Shown here: in pieces, positions 63,826-64,000 of the stretch
How positions within the stretch are numbered: the first letter of the stretch is position 1
Layout: each line of letters starts with the position of its first letter
NCBI RefSeq assembly: GCF_000622245.1
Contig: NZ_JHXW01000003.1
Span: 1-64,000 of the forward strand
DNA: 64,000 nucleotides
Reading direction: 5' to 3'
Source: Fusobacterium perfoetens ATCC 29250
Lineage (GTDB): Bacteria; Fusobacteriota; Fusobacteriia; Fusobacteriales; Fusobacteriaceae
Made by a program: the position numbers and the translations under genes
Notes under the pieces: model-generated
Database searches by the model: none
The model's input: only the letters and a program-made list of their open reading frames with translations
What the model was told of the DNA's origin: nothing

Positions 63826-64000
63826 ATGTTAAACGAATTCTCAATGGATTTCTTTTCTTTAAAAGGAAAAGTTGCAATAGTAACAGGAGGAAATACTGGA
63901 CTAGGGCAAGGATATGTAGTAGCTTTTGCTAAAGCTGGAGCAGATTTATTTGTAGTTACTTATGATAGAGAGTGGGAAGAAACAAGAAAATTAGTAGAAG
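63826..64000 (+). CDS. kduD: 2-dehydro-3-deoxy-D-gluconate 5-dehydrogenase, partial
   Basis: The first 58 codons of a short-chain dehydrogenase cut by the window edge. It begins MLNEFSMDFFSLKGKVAIVTGG and has the NAD-binding TGGNTGLGQG. The SDR call is firm. KduD, which reduces 2,5-diketo-3-deoxygluconate to 2-keto-3-deoxygluconate, is inferred from the directly preceding kduI. Ribosome site AGGAGG 5 bases upstream. Confidence 0.88.
   Translation, partial: MLNEFSMDFFSLKGKVAIVTGGNTGLGQGYVVAFAKAGADLFVVTYDREWEETRKLVE

Overview
The window is very AT-rich and reads as chromosome of a Gram-negative, low-G+C anaerobe of the Fusobacteriota, most likely Fusobacterium or a close relative. This is inferred from three things together: the overall character of EF-Tu and the other housekeeping proteins, LPS-export genes (LptB, LptF, LptG and an LptC-like protein) alongside Firmicute-like features (strong AGGAGG ribosome sites, RarA, a PgpH-type HD protein), and TTGnnn-N17-TATAAT promoters. 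The genus is an inference; nothing in the window proves it.

Layout. 1-1200: tuf. 1500-5740 (minus): endonuclease IV, a MATE exporter and oligopeptidase F. 5885-7413 (plus): an overlooked 47-residue membrane protein and a second MATE exporter. 7456-16258 (minus): argS, a structured small RNA that may be 6S RNA, aspS-hisS-rarA, secG, a PIN-PhoH ATPase and ruvA. 16445-37079 (plus): a long, tightly packed run (dusB, mutS, a giant LptC/LptA-like protein, lptB, alaS, ruvX, secD, secF, alr, an RlmI-type methyltransferase, cvpA, lptF, lptG, an M16 peptidase, dut, an RluA-family synthase, a DUF368/PopT transporter). 37153-37413 (minus): rpsT. 37643-45155 (plus): a JAMM-DinG fusion helicase, a PgpH-type c-di-AMP phosphodiesterase, ybeY, a class-3-type lipase and a frameshifted patatin. 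45211-46710 (minus): malQ. 46882-47206: four tRNA genes (Val, Asp, Phe, Cys). 47313-48152: a ribbon-helix-helix/WYL regulator.

48221 to the right edge is a uronic-acid catabolic island. kdgK-kdgA (minus) diverge from uxuB, a TRAP transporter, uxuA, a full-length but four-times frameshifted uxaC, and a ManA-type isomerase. Then come a FadR-type GntR regulator and an IclR regulator (both minus), followed by a second TRAP transporter, kduI and the start of kduD. Both branches end at 2-keto-3-deoxygluconate: fructuronate via UxuB/UxuA, and 4-deoxy-5-keto-uronate (from unsaturated uronates released by polysaccharide lyases) via KduI/KduD. KdgK and KdgA then make pyruvate and glyceraldehyde-3-phosphate. 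The decay of uxaC suggests the free-hexuronate entry step has been lost here or is supplied elsewhere.

The most unusual items are the JAMM-DinG fusion, the 901-residue LptC/LptA-like protein where separate lptC and lptA would be expected, the structured RNA before argS, the selective decay of uxaC, and two different candidate operator motifs for the two uronate operons. I saw no CRISPR array, insertion sequence or prophage.
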